A stretch of DNA of 64,000 bases from Micropterus salmoides (Eukaryota; Chordata; Actinopteri; Centrarchiformes; Centrarchidae): positions 30,103,976 through 30,167,975 of the forward strand of contig NW_024040817.1 of the NCBI RefSeq assembly GCF_014851395.1, written 5' to 3'. Shown in pieces: positions 24,484-35,130 of this stretch. Numbering within the stretch: the first letter of the stretch is position 1; each line of letters starts with the position of its first letter. A program made the translations under genes and the position numbers. The notes under the pieces were generated by a model that saw only the letters and a list, made by a program, of their open reading frames with translations, was not told where the DNA came from and ran no database searches.

Positions 24484-24489
24484 AATAAA
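24484..24489 (+). terminator. poly(A) signal AATAAA
   Basis: It lies 74 nt after the stop of the candidate terminal exon and is followed by a GT-rich stretch (24,498-24,514). Confidence 0.4.
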
Positions 24490-24977
24490 GTCTGCCCTTT
24501 GTGTCCGTTGTTCCAAAGTGCTCCTTCTTCCTGTAAGTTATTAAACTATCATGTTGTCTGTTGGCTATGTGGTGAAACATTGTCAGCAAAATTCTCTCGT
24601 AATCACTTATTATATCTTTAGGTTTCCCACAAGAACATTGCCAACATAGTGAGTGTGTGTGTGCAGTAAAGTTCTGTCAATAATGTTTGAAAATAATTCT
24701 GGGAAAGCACCACCATCAATGAGTAGAAGCTTGAATTACCTTACTTTAAGTTGAATTAAAACTCTGGTGTCTTTGACAGCATTTATCAAAATATTAGTAA
24801 TTACCCAGCCCGTCCTCACCAGTTAAATGGCTGCATCGGTTGATAGTGCAAGCACCTTATTACGACCCATTTTTATGTTTATTGTTAAGCTGGGACCTCC
24901 AGTTGCCGTATGGACAAAGGAGGAATTCACGTGACGTAGTATAAAGAGTGAGAAAGTTGGTGTAAGGAGCTGGTTGA

Positions 24978-25140
24978 TCACATAAGTTAAGCCACGTGAC
25001 TTAGTTATTTTAATCCAAACCACGACCTTGTCCTAAACCTAACCAAGAATAGTTATGTTGCGTAAACCTAACAAAACTGCAACCATTTCACCACTTTAAC
25101 CATGTGTATAACATCATGTTGTTCTGAGAATAGGTTCTGA
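24978..25140. repeat. CCTAAACCTAACC-type dispersed repeat, copy 1
   Basis: The string CCTAAACCTAACCAA and the following ACCTAAC...AACTGCAACCATTTCACC are shared with copies near 36.6 and 50.7 kb. The family is a common teleost interspersed repeat without coding capacity. Confidence 0.7.
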
Positions 25141-25206
25141 GACTCCAGCCTACAACCTATTCCCACTAGAGGGTCCCTGAAGCGTGGTGAGACCCATTTA
25201 ATCGAC

Positions 25207-25260
25207 TGTATATTTAGTTTTTTATTTATTTATTCATTCATTTATTTATTCATTTAAAAA
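25207..25260. repeat. (TTTA/TTCA)n tetranucleotide repeat
   Basis: Imperfect tetranucleotide units followed by an A-rich stretch. Confidence 0.9.
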
Positions 25261-27215
25261 AAATATTTAGCGGGTTTAAACAAATCATGAGTGCTCGGGG
25301 GACAAGCTCAGGGCAGTGCATCTTCAAGACACCTGCACATCATGAATCACAGGCACTTTGGAGGTATAGTTACAAACATCGTTCATCTCAGAAGGTCAGT
25401 AAGTTAGCTATAATTAGCTTGCATGACCTAGATAGCTTTAGACGGGCATTACCGTTCTCCATTCTGTGTTTTTTTTTGTCTTCTTTGTGTAAAACAAAGC
25501 ACCAGATTTTAAACCATTACAAAGTTTTGATATGCAGCTGAATAACCCATCCCAATGTCTGCTTAGAACCTGGCTCAGTCTCAGTGCATCTTCATGGGAA
25601 GTTTGCAAGTGCCCCTGGTTGCAGGTTTTGCCCTTACTAGTTTCTACAGTGAGCTGATGGAACACACTTTCCCCTCTAGCTCAACACCCTGAGTTGATCC
25701 ATGAAGCAGGTGCTGTAATGTTATATATTGTAGCTTCCGTATGCAGCACTTCCTGCTGCACAACCCGGCCGTGCCAAGCTTAGGGTACTTCCACTCAGTG
25801 TCAAAATACTCAATACTGCCACACCATTAATGTTGGAGGGACAGCTGATAGACCTGCTCAAAGTTAGTCGCAATAATCAAAGTTCTAAGTGTTTAAATCA
25901 GACACATGCTATGCAATGGGTCGAGAAATGAAATTACCCGGAGACCACAGGCCAGGTTACTCTCCCCCTAGGGAGGTCGCTTGAACATTTAACAGTAAAA
26001 GAAGAGACCCCTGCACCAGACTGTAGGCTGTACTACACCAGGGAAAGGCTTTGCTAAACAGCCTTGGGGTAACATCAATTTCAACACACCTTTAGGCTAT
26101 AGAGTCAAGATTAATTGCCTGGTTAGCATAGTGTCTACATTTGTGTAGATTGTTTTTTGTCTTTTTTTTCTTTTTTACATCTGTACGATGATCATCAGCT
26201 GGTGGTGAGTCATGTCTGCACATTCTGTAACTGTAATGTAGTCAGCCAAAGATGCTTATTTACATGCCATCCATGGATTCTTATAGTTTATAGTACAAAA
26301 GGCAAACTCCCACCAACTTGTAAATTCTGTTCTTGTTAACCAGCTGGAGCTCTGTCTTTGAAGCATAGAGATGTTGCATCTTTATTTACTTAGTGAATGT
26401 TATACTCGCCGCATACATCTTTGTAATTGTTTAGTTATCCTAAGTCCTCTCCGTTTTCTATTCTTTTCTTTTTGCCTGTTGCAGTGACCCAGTTTCTCCG
26501 CATAGATCATTAAAGCTTCATCTGATCCAGTGTATTGTAATCTGATCTAATATTACTCCAACTTTGGCTTTGATGTTTGTTTGGCCTACATGGGCTGTTT
26601 TCAGTGGATCTTAATGGACTTTGAGCTGTGGAAGATTTTAGCTTGACAGTACTTTTAGACTGGTGATGTCTTATCTTAATGACTGTCCTCAGACAATATT
26701 AGGAAGAGCAGGCTCTTTCTTTCTTTTTGGGTTGTGGCTTTTTCAAGGCCAGGCTGTGTTTTGCTAAGAAAGACGTACTAGTTATTGCAGAATGGTCCTG
26801 ATGAGTTTTCAATTAACACAGATTGGATGTTAACGGATAAGGCAGTCACTTGGCCTTCTGAGAAAATGTTCTTATCAGATCTACTGTTAATAGGAAAAAT
26901 TGAGAGCTAAAATATTATTACATTGCAGAACGGTTAATTAAACATTCAAAAACAATGTTGTTAGGTGGGATTTCAACCAGTCATTGTATGAACATCATAA
27001 CAAAACGTTTTCAAAAAGCAAATTGTCAGTGACCTAATTCGATCATCATGTGCACATTCTGATGCATATTTATATATTTCCATTATAAGTGACAGCTTCT
27101 AAATCTCCCCTCACCCCTATTTCACATACCCAAGCTCCTAGCTTTAGAGCTCTCAACCACATTTTACAGTCTTCAGTCTGGCTGAAGAGTCATCACATGA
27201 CCTTAACTTGGGATA
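25261..27215. other. non-coding stretch
   Basis: An ATG-started frame at 25,287 reaches a donor-like TTGGAG/GTATAG near 25,363 (peptide MSARGTSSGQCIFKTPAHHE...), but no support beyond the donor exists. Otherwise nothing recognised. Confidence 0.3.
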
Positions 27216-27219
27216 TTAA

Positions 27220-29276
27220 AGGCCCAGTGTGTAATGTTTCTGAGGCTCTATTAACAGAAATGCAATATAAGATCCATAACTATGTTTTCAGTGGTGTGTA
27301 AAGACCTTACATAACGAATCATTATGTTTTTATTACCTTAGAATGAAACATTTATATCTACATAACCTGGGCACCCCCTGCTGTGGAGGTCGCAGTATTT
27401 TGTCATCATGTTTCTACAATAGCTGACAAGGGACAAACAGCGTGACAGAGCGCGTTTTGTCATCAGGGCGTTCTTCTTCTGCTTGTGTAGACGCTGTAGT
27501 GTAGACGCTGTCACACAAAGAAGAAGAAAAGGGACTAATAATAATAGTAATATACAGTCTTCTGGTTTATTAGAAGTAAGAAGAGAAGTGACATTTGGAC
27601 AAATGAAGGAGCACACACGTGTTATTTAGCACGAGAGCCGACAGCCAGACGGAGTCGGGACAGACAGCTGACGGCAGAAATTACGGATTTTGTGGATTTT
27701 CCCAGATGGAAGGCTATATTGTGGGACAGATGTCTTCAAAGCAGCGTTGAAGTTGTCTGTTTTCTGCTGGACAGGTAATTAACTTTGTATATCAGACTTT
27801 AGCGATGCAAATGAAAACTGGTGTTTGAGAGCTTTAGCTATTAGCTGGCCATAATCACAGAGAGCCGTGACATGTTTCCCCTGTCAGTGGTGTGAAATAT
27901 GGATTAATTTCATACTTATACTCCAGCCTGTGGTTTGGCTTAATTATTAATTATTAATTAATTGGCAATAAAAGCATAACTTTAGCTTAGAGCATGGAAG
28001 CATCAGCTAGCTGAACTTTTACTGACTGGAAGAAAAACATTTATTGTTAGTTGGATTGGTTTATTCTCCAGCGCTGTGCTTTGGCTTGTGGTGTTATGTT
28101 AGTTGGATTAATTTCATGTAGTTACTCTCTCTCTCTCTCCAGCACTCTGTTTTGGCTTTGTGTGTTAAGTTCCTGAGAATCAGCTGATCGCTAATTGGCA
28201 ATAAAACGGCAGCTTCCAGCATCAGAGCTCAGATCAGCCAGCTAAACTTAGAAAAAATATGTAGTTGAATTGTAACTTCCTGTAGTTCTTCTCCAGCGCT
28301 CTGTTATGGCTTTATTACGTGGACAGAAATGTGCCGTAACCTTCCTGAGACAAACAGTTGATGAATATTATTGGTAATGAAACGGTAACAGCAGGGAAGC
28401 TCAGATCAGCAGCTAAACTTCACATTTTACTGCCCTGGTGGAAAACATGTATTTCTTTTTACTGCTAATGGTGATATAGAACAAGACCATGTGCCTATCA
28501 AGTGACCAATAATGAATACTTTCCGAATTTGCATTAAAGATATTATTGGATATTGCGTCCCACTGTGCACACAAATGTGTAATTTGTACTTTCACATGCT
28601 AAATGCCCATTAAAAACGTTGCACTATTTTACTACAAGCTGAACTTATGTCTGTCAGTACTATTTTGTGTTTCTGTTGTATTTAAAAAAAAATCAAAGAC
28701 ATAGACAAAGACATTTTGGTAATATTTGCAGATTGCTTATCTAATTAAGCAAAGCAAGAGGAGCCTTGATCCTCACCTGAAAATGCCTTTGTAAAGTTCA
28801 TGTATTATGTGGTTTATAATGGACTGTGGTGCAGTGAGGCTTACATTGTCCTGGTACCTGTCAGTGGTCATACTTGATGCACTAGATGTGATAGTGTTTT
28901 TATAAATAATAATTAATTTCTTTATTTACTTTGGTATGTTAGTTCAGATGAGCCAACACTCCCAAGATGTAAAATAATGTATTACAGGATTATGAGACAT
29001 CATGTAGCACTTCATTTCTTCATGTGGCTGTTGTTTATTAATGAAAAAGTAACAATAATATTCAAAACAACAATTGATTTTACATAATTTATATAATTCC
29101 TTAACACATCTATCTAAAGGAAACTAATTTCCTGATTGGCAATCTCTTTTATCTCATAGATGACATCTTTGTCCTGTCTGAGGCACCTTAGCTATATTTC
29201 CTTGGGTAGGGGAGGGGTGGGGGTGCAATTCGCAACCCTCGCCACTAGATGTCACTAGAACTCACACACTGAACCT
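27220..29276. mobile_element. 2,057-bp TTAA-flanked non-autonomous DNA transposon
   Basis: The element begins AGGCCCAGTGTGT and ends ACACACTGAACCT, a 13-bp inverted repeat with two mismatches. Exactly TTAA flanks it on both sides (27216-27219 and 29277-29280). TTAA targets are used by piggyBac and Kolobok transposons. No transposase frame is present. The interior includes a small CT run at 28,121-28,140 and four imperfect tandem copies of a phrase built on CTCCAGCGCTGTG...TTTGGC (27,921, 28,066, 28,137, 28,291). Superfamily choice is inference. Confidence 0.8.
27900..28430. repeat. imperfect tandem repeats inside the TTAA element
   Basis: Recurring words are CTCCAGCGCT(G/C)TG-TTTGGC, AATTGGCAATAAAA and CAGATCAGC(C)AGCTAAACTT, spaced by roughly 70, 145-155 or 170-230 bp. 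It is a diverged minisatellite within the mobile element. Confidence 0.7.
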
Positions 29277-29280
29277 TTAA

Positions 29281-29410
29281 AGGACCGTACCCACCCCAGC
29301 CTCAGCCTGTTCACTCTGCCACAGCACCAGCGTTTTCCCTCAAGCTGTGAGACAATTCATCCTCAGCACTCCAACAATGTTTCTATGACTTGTTATTTAT
29401 ACACCCATCT
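29281..29410 (+). repeat. short LINE-like 3' fragment (weak)
   Basis: The + strand can be read as SLFTLPQHQRF and FPQAVRQFILSTP in two frames, resembling the extreme C-terminus of the LINE family seen at 6.5 kb. It is very short and uncertain. Confidence 0.25.
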
Positions 29411-29421
29411 AGGTCATCATA

Positions 29422-29669
29422 CAGTATCTCACAAAAGTGAGTACACTTCTCACATATTTGTAAATATTTGATTCTATCTTTTCATGTGACAACACTGAAG
29501 AAATTACACTTTGCTACATTGTAAAGTAGTGAGTGTACAGCTTATAAATTTGCTGTCCCCTCAAAATAACACATCACACAGCCATTAATGTCTAAAACGC
29601 TGGCAACAAAAGTGAGTGCCCCTAACATTTAGAAAATGTCAAGGGTGTACTCACTTTTGTGAGATACTG
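29422..29669. mobile_element. Tc1-type MITE with TA duplication
   Basis: The 248-bp element begins CAGTATCTCACAAAAGTGAG and ends with the exact reverse complement (at least 25 bp). TA flanks both sides (29420-29421 and 29670-29671), the Tc1/mariner target. A second copy of ACAAAAGTGAGT lies inside at about 29,607, reproducing the inner binding site of long IR/DR Tc1 ends. The left arm and the outer right end are kept while the transposase is deleted. Confidence 0.92.
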
Positions 29670-29689
29670 TAATTTTAATTAATTAATAA

Positions 29690-30200
29690 CTTTTTTGGGC
29701 TCTGCTCAGTAGATGAGGACCAATGATCGCCTGAGCAGTTTTAATCACCTGCTGCAGAGCCCTCCTGTCCTGGGCCGTACATATCCCATGCCAGTTTGTG
29801 ATAGTATCCATCAAGATGCTTTCTATTGCTCCTCTGTAAAAGTTAACAAGGACTTGGCATGGGAATATTTCCCTCTTTAGTTTCCTTACGCGTAGAGATG
29901 TGAGATAACCATGTCAGATTCTCAGTCATGTTGACATTAAACAGTTCACCTGCTCTACCTCAGCTCAGCTGATGTGGACAGTGTTCTCTGAGTGTGTGCC
30001 TTCTTCTTCCTAAAATCAGCAATCAGCTCCTCAGTTTTGCTGAAGATGAGTAGTAGTTTGTTCTCTGTGCACCACTCTGCAAGACTGTCGATTTCCTCCC
30101 AATGTAAAGTCTCATCATTGTTTGAAATCAGGCAGATGGTGGTGTCGTCTGCAGACTTCACCACAGAGTTCTCTTCGTTCATCCAGGCTTTCTGGTTGTG
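29690..30200 (-). pseudogene. LINE reverse-transcriptase fragment
   Basis: The reverse strand encodes SADDTTICLISNNDET, LAEWCTENKLLLIFSKTEEL and ADFRKKKAH, which is the region around the RT catalytic box. The usual FADD is changed to SADD. It then continues with frameshifts through NFYRGAIESIL and CTAQDRRALQQVIKTAQ. It is the same LINE family as the 6.5-kb fragment but extends further 5'. Several stops make it inactive. Confidence 0.85.
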
Positions 30201-32700
30201 GAATCATTGTATTGACTCAAGACTGGTTCTTCTGGGTGGCCTCTCTGAACGTGTGCCAGTCTGCACACTCATCTGTTCACAATTTAACTGTTATGTTTAT
30301 TGATGGTTTGACACTTTATATTAACATTGGGGCAAATGGCCGCAGCTTTTTAGCGTTAAGTTAACTTAACTGTTTTAGTTCAGTCTCATGGCTCACATTA
30401 CATCTCACATCTGACTCTACCTGCCCAGCACCAACCAGCAGACAGACAAACAGACAAAGTCAGCAAGCAGCTGACTAGTGGACAAGTGGAGCATTTAGCA
30501 GAGGGCCAGATATTTCTCTCTGGGGTTGGTGAAGTCCAAAACAGAGGAGAAACAAATGAACGCTAATGTTGCTCTACATCTGCTGGATGTAAAAGGATTT
30601 TTTTTGTGAGCACATTCGCCAGAACAAAATGACAAAGTAAAAGGAAAAAACTGGAAACTGCAGTTACAGTGTAGAGAAGTCTTGCTAAAATTTCCCAACA
30701 ATCATACCAACTAGCTAGAACAAGTAATGGCAGGTAATCCAACAATAACCAATAAATTAGACCTGCTTCATGTGTTCCCCAGACTCATGCTTCAAAGAGC
30801 ATTCTTCACGTTTTTTGGGGATTTTTCTATATTGACATCCAGCAATGTAAAAAAACAAACCGCTGACCTTATGAACCCGTCCTTTCTCTGATCTCCTCCA
30901 CCTATAAATAAAATATGTGTGCAGTTGAGGGCCTGCTGCCTCTGGCAACTGGGGCATTTTGTTCTGGGAGCTGTCAAGTAGAGTTATCATCAACATCAAC
31001 ACAGAGCCCTCCAGACCAGTTCACACACAAACACACACACATGCACAAACATCTCATAACCAGCTGTTTCACAGGTCACCATGCAGGTGAACTAACATTA
31101 AGTAGAGAGTGAAACCAGCTCCGGGGCCTCTGGTAGTTTGGCTTGTTAAACTTGATTATTGCAGAAATAAGATATCTTGTGGACTAATGCTTAAAAAAAA
31201 ACCTGAATCATACATGACGTCCTGCATTAAATTTATTGTGTGGCCCAACAGAGGTGTAATTTGGAATAGGGAAAGTTGAATTTGTAGAAATCACCTTTCT
31301 AGGTTACTTCTTAATTTCCACCAAGTTGTTCCCACCTAGAAACAAAAAGAAAATGCTGCATTTAAGTCAGATTCTTGTTTGTTCTTCAAGTTAATCCATG
31401 AGTGACCACTTTTGTCCTATTAGCAGATTATTTTATTTTGGTAACAAAGAATCTTGAAATTATTCTCAGTGACAGACAAAGTGATTTGTAAAAAATGGAC
31501 ATTTTGTGCAGTAAAGCATCAACATGATGTAAGTCATGAAAAAAGTCAGACAAAACTGAGGTCTTTTAATGAGGGTTAGTGTAGCTGTACCTGTGTTGGT
31601 TTGTTAGGGCGGGTTCACACATAATGGTCTGGTTCCTGAATCAAACCAATGCAAGGATAATGCTGTGTTTGAATTTTCCTTTGCCTTCACAAAGGCAAAA
31701 CTCAAATGGTCCAGAATCGTCAACAAAAGCCGTGGCAGGTAAAAAAGTCACCCCTATAAATTTATCTTTAAAGAATGTATCTCCTTGAAAGAATGAATTA
31801 ATGCATATATTTCCCTACCTACTACATAAAAAAAGTTAGATATATCAAAAGTGAAAACTGATAATCTGATAAATATGAAATATATAATTATAATATAATC
31901 ATATTATTATAAATAACAACAATATTACATTTAATAGTACAGTAATGATAAATAAGTACTATTTAAATGACACATAGAAGTGTATGCTTGCTATTATCGG
32001 TTCAAATGGTATTCACACCAGAAAGAAACCGCTCCAGAGTTCACTTGACAGCGCTCTAAGACCACCCCGTCGAGGCGAACAAGAGTGCAACAAGCTTGTA
32101 CACAATTCAATACACTTGGGGTTTTGTTGCTACAGCCTTATTTGGTAAGACCTGTACAGTATCTTATGGTGGTTTACGGTAATTTAACCCCATTCGGATT
32201 GGATTTATTTCTCTGGGGTTGGTGGAGTCTTACTGTAAGTCAAATCCTATACGGAGCGATGTCTTTGTATTTTAAAGTGGATCTGCTTGCCATTCTTTTT
32301 GGCATACGATCAGTACGGAATTAGATTTTTGTGTGAATATTGAGTATGTAAGAAGTGTTTTTTTTAACCTGATAGATAGAAACTTGCTAACACCAAAATA
32401 TAGGCCTATTTGGGAATAACAGGTAGGTACTGGTATCCAATTTTTGATACCCAATTTTTAGCCTATATTTGTTTACATTTATGTTATGGCAGAAAATTGT
32501 GTCCTCTTACATTTAATCTTTTATGTATGATCTTTTAATATTATTATTATTACTACTATTATTATTACTATTATTGTTATGCCTTGTAGGTATATGTGTG
32601 TATGTGTTTTTATTCTTAACCTTTTCCTCTTCTATACTCCTTAAGTTAGTCTGTCCACATTTACTCAGGTTTAGGTCAGAGCTGTGAGATTGTTTTGGTG
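30201..32700. other. non-coding stretch
   Basis: Contains an A/T-rich zone (31,740-31,980), a TTA-repeat run at about 32,537-32,577, and phrases such as GGGTTCACACATAATGGTC (31,610) that resemble teleost DNA-transposon debris. No gene supported. Confidence 0.35.
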
Positions 32701-32748
32701 TTTTCCCTCTCTTGTTTTTCCTCTCCTCTCCTGGAATGTTCATTCAAG

Positions 32749-32872
32749 GCCGAGAGAGGATCTCTGTTCCCCAAAACATAGAAACCTAGACAGTGTAAAT
32801 GATGATGCATCCCTTTGCTCGGAGCCAGACGTTAATGACTGTCCTAGGAGACAGAACCTCTGGTCCAGCTGA
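32749..32872 (+). CDS. possible terminal coding exon with strong acceptor and poly(A) signal
   Basis: A long pyrimidine tract (32,695-32,740) leads to TTCAAG at 32743-32748. The following frame, entered one base in, is open for 40 codons to TGA (32870-32872). The peptide starts PREDLCSPKHRNLDSVNDDA and ends RRQNLWSS. AATAAA lies 39 nt later (32911-32916). Acceptor, open frame and signal together fit a genuine last exon; the other two frames stop early. No upstream exon or family is recognised. Confidence 0.45.
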
Positions 32873-32910
32873 TTTGTATTGTACTACTTCTCTGTTTATT
32901 CTCTTTTGTT

Positions 32911-32916
32911 AATAAA
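32911..32916 (+). terminator. poly(A) signal AATAAA
   Basis: Follows the candidate terminal exon at 32,749-32,872. Confidence 0.4.
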
Positions 32917-33651
32917 TTCTTAAAAGACAAGGGTTTGTTGTAATTATTTTCTCAATGCCTCACCAACTAGATACAATTTTCACAACAATTTCCACTCACA
33001 AAAATATGATATTCTCAAGTTATTCCCGATGGACATTAATTGTAACTCGAACTGAATGATATCAATATGTGTATCGTGTCTGTGAAAAGGAGGATTATTT
33101 ATGACTCATATTCACCTCACGTTTCTCCCTACGCGCCAACCCTTAAATTCTCCCACGCCACCCTGGGGAGGCTTTTGGCTTGATCCTGTCTGTTGCCTGT
33201 TACACACCATATGCTTTATGTTATATTTCCCAATGGTTACAATGCCAGTACAATGCGTTAAATCACAAAGTTTTTATCCATACACGAATTTTCCAAAGTG
33301 GATGGAAAAAATGGCTTTAAGGTACATTTCCTTTAAGGGGGGAAGCATGGCATGCATTTTCATCAGATAATTTATATCATAGTTTGTCATTTGGATTGTT
33401 TGGAATATTATATTATTATTATTGTATTATCAGTGTATTTTCTTGTCAGATTCTCTGGCAGCTCTACCTACACCATCTTGCTCTGTCTGAACAGCCCAGT
33501 TGGTTAACATGAGCGCTGAAAGGGAGCAGGCAGCGGTTCAGGGCGCTTCGCTGCACCTCGCTGCGCTTCTGCCTCCTGTGTCCCCGGACGACAACGATTT
33601 CACACACAGTCTGCCCAATCAGATACAGCGAAGATCAAATGGTGGCAGGAG

Positions 33652-33658
<7 letters not shown>
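32917..33658. other. non-coding stretch with a GC-richer open frame
   Basis: At 33,509-33,655 a frame starting MSAEREQAAVQGASLHLAAL is GC-rich and reads into the adjoining GA microsatellite. No splice donor or known domain was found, so it is not called as a gene. Confidence 0.3.

Positions 33659-33712
<54 letters not shown>
33659..33712. repeat. (GA)n microsatellite
   Basis: About 27 uninterrupted GA units. The Arg-Glu repeat peptide read from it is an artefact. Confidence 0.97.
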
Positions 33713-33716
<4 letters not shown>

Positions 33717-34379
33717 AGCCTAACATAATGTCCACACAGAAAAGCTAAAAAACAGTAAAGGTGGTTTTAGTACAGACATCAATAAAGAGAAACAATTAAT
33801 AAAAATAATAACACTAATAATAATAATTGTAGCAACGGGTGTTGCAGGGGCAGCAGGAAGCCTGCAACCACAGATCCATGACCCCATAGCTCCAGAGCCA
33901 GTGGCAGACTGGGGTCTGGGAAATTGTCCATGGTCTGCCCAATCTCCGGACAAAGCATTTGTTGGGGGCTCCCTCAACTTTTCAGCATCACCTTTGTGTT
34001 ATGTTTCATGTAAAAAAGCAAACATAACTGGGCTATGGGTTAGGTCCACGTTTCAACCATTTCATTATGTTGATGATGTAGAGTGATGCAGAGTTTATGA
34101 TTGATTGAAATTCCCAATCATATTAAACTGGCCTTGGCCACCCCCATCTGGGCCATTAACCACACATTATGGGACAGTCAATCAAGGCACACACCAATCG
34201 ATTTTAAACAGCTTTCTTAATACTATGTAGTTAATCTGCCCAATTGTCCAGCAGTCCACCAGGAAAACTCCCGGTACTCCCAATGGTCAGTCTGCCCTTG
34301 TAGAGACCCAGAAACCATCTGCAGAAAGCGTTCAGAAAGAGAGAGGAGAGAGTTGAGAAAGCACAAAACTATGGGAGAA

Positions 34380-34870
34380 GGAAGAAGTCAAGTTAGTAAC
34401 ATGCGTTAATGAGATATGAATGAAGACAGATGGAGAGGGAGATGAGGAGTGGAGACTAGAGGAGCTCATCGCACAATGAGAGGTCCCCCTATATGATGGT
34501 ACCTGACCATAGGAGGTGAGCAGGAGGATTTTAGATTCTATTCTGGATTTTACAGGGAAGCTAATACGGGATAAATGGTAAATGACATGCAGACTAGGCG
34601 AGCTGGGGATTGAACCAGTAACCTTATGATTAGTTGACGACCCCGCTACCCTCTGATCCACAGCGGCTAGAACTATGATCTCTATTCCTGGTTCTTGTCA
34701 GGACACCTGCAGTAGCATTGTGGATCAGCTGGAGAGTCTTAATGGACTTTGGATATCCTGACAATAAGGAATTGCAGTAATCCAGCCTTGAAGTAAAAAT
34801 GCTGAAACAGGATATGCCAGGGCAAAGCCATCCAGTCTATCTATATCTTCAGACAATGTATCTTGGAGGG
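34380..34870 (-). pseudogene. L2-like LINE fragment split by a SINE
   Basis: The reverse strand first gives QLIHNATAGVLTRTRNRDH (34,680-34,760), the 'QLIqNAAARVLTRTR..DH' motif after the RT domain. After the SINE at about 34,575-34,668 it resumes with FPVKSRIESKILLLTSYGQVPSY, the next conserved block 'LPVksRIeFKILLLTYkalhGqaPSY'. The short linker expected between the two blocks is missing. The copy is truncated and inactive. Confidence 0.7.
34575..34668 (-). mobile_element. tRNA-derived SINE
   Basis: On the reverse strand a tRNA-like head is visible: box A-like TGGATCAGAGGG (34,649-34,660) and a perfect box B GGTTCAATCC (34,607-34,616), spaced as in a pol III internal promoter. It sits between two parts of an L2-like LINE. 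Confidence 0.65.
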
Positions 34871-34914
34871 GGGGACTGGGGCCAAGTAAAGTTTAGCTAA
34901 TTGATTAGTTTTAT

Positions 34915-35130
34915 CAGGCTGAAGTTTGTTCTCCCTGTGCCAGCGTGGGTTTTGTCCTGGTGCTCCGGCTTCCTCCCACATTCTGAAGGCATGCAGGATA
35001 ATATGTTAATTAGTGACTACAAATTGTCCTTAGGTGGGAATGTGAGGGCAAATGGCTGTGTGTCACTATGTCACTATGTGGCCGCCGTGACCCTACAAAC
35101 GATAAGCAGTTAAAGATAATGGATGGATCT
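34915..35130 (+). mobile_element. LINE-tail repeat ending in (ATGG)n, copy 1
   Basis: The characteristic phrases GTTCTCCCTGTGCCAGCGTG, GGCTTCCTCCCACATTCTGA, AGGTGGGAATGTGAGGGCAA, then GATAAGCAGTTAAAGATAAT and GGATGGAT mark a very common teleost repeat. The middle part is deleted. A second copy in the same orientation is at 58,355-58,515. Confidence 0.75.

Noticed and set aside
33500..33748. Frame MSAEREQAAVQGASLH... running into an Arg-Glu repeat
   Set aside because: The tail is the GA microsatellite and no donor ends the GC-rich front part. It could be a true first exon but is not supported.
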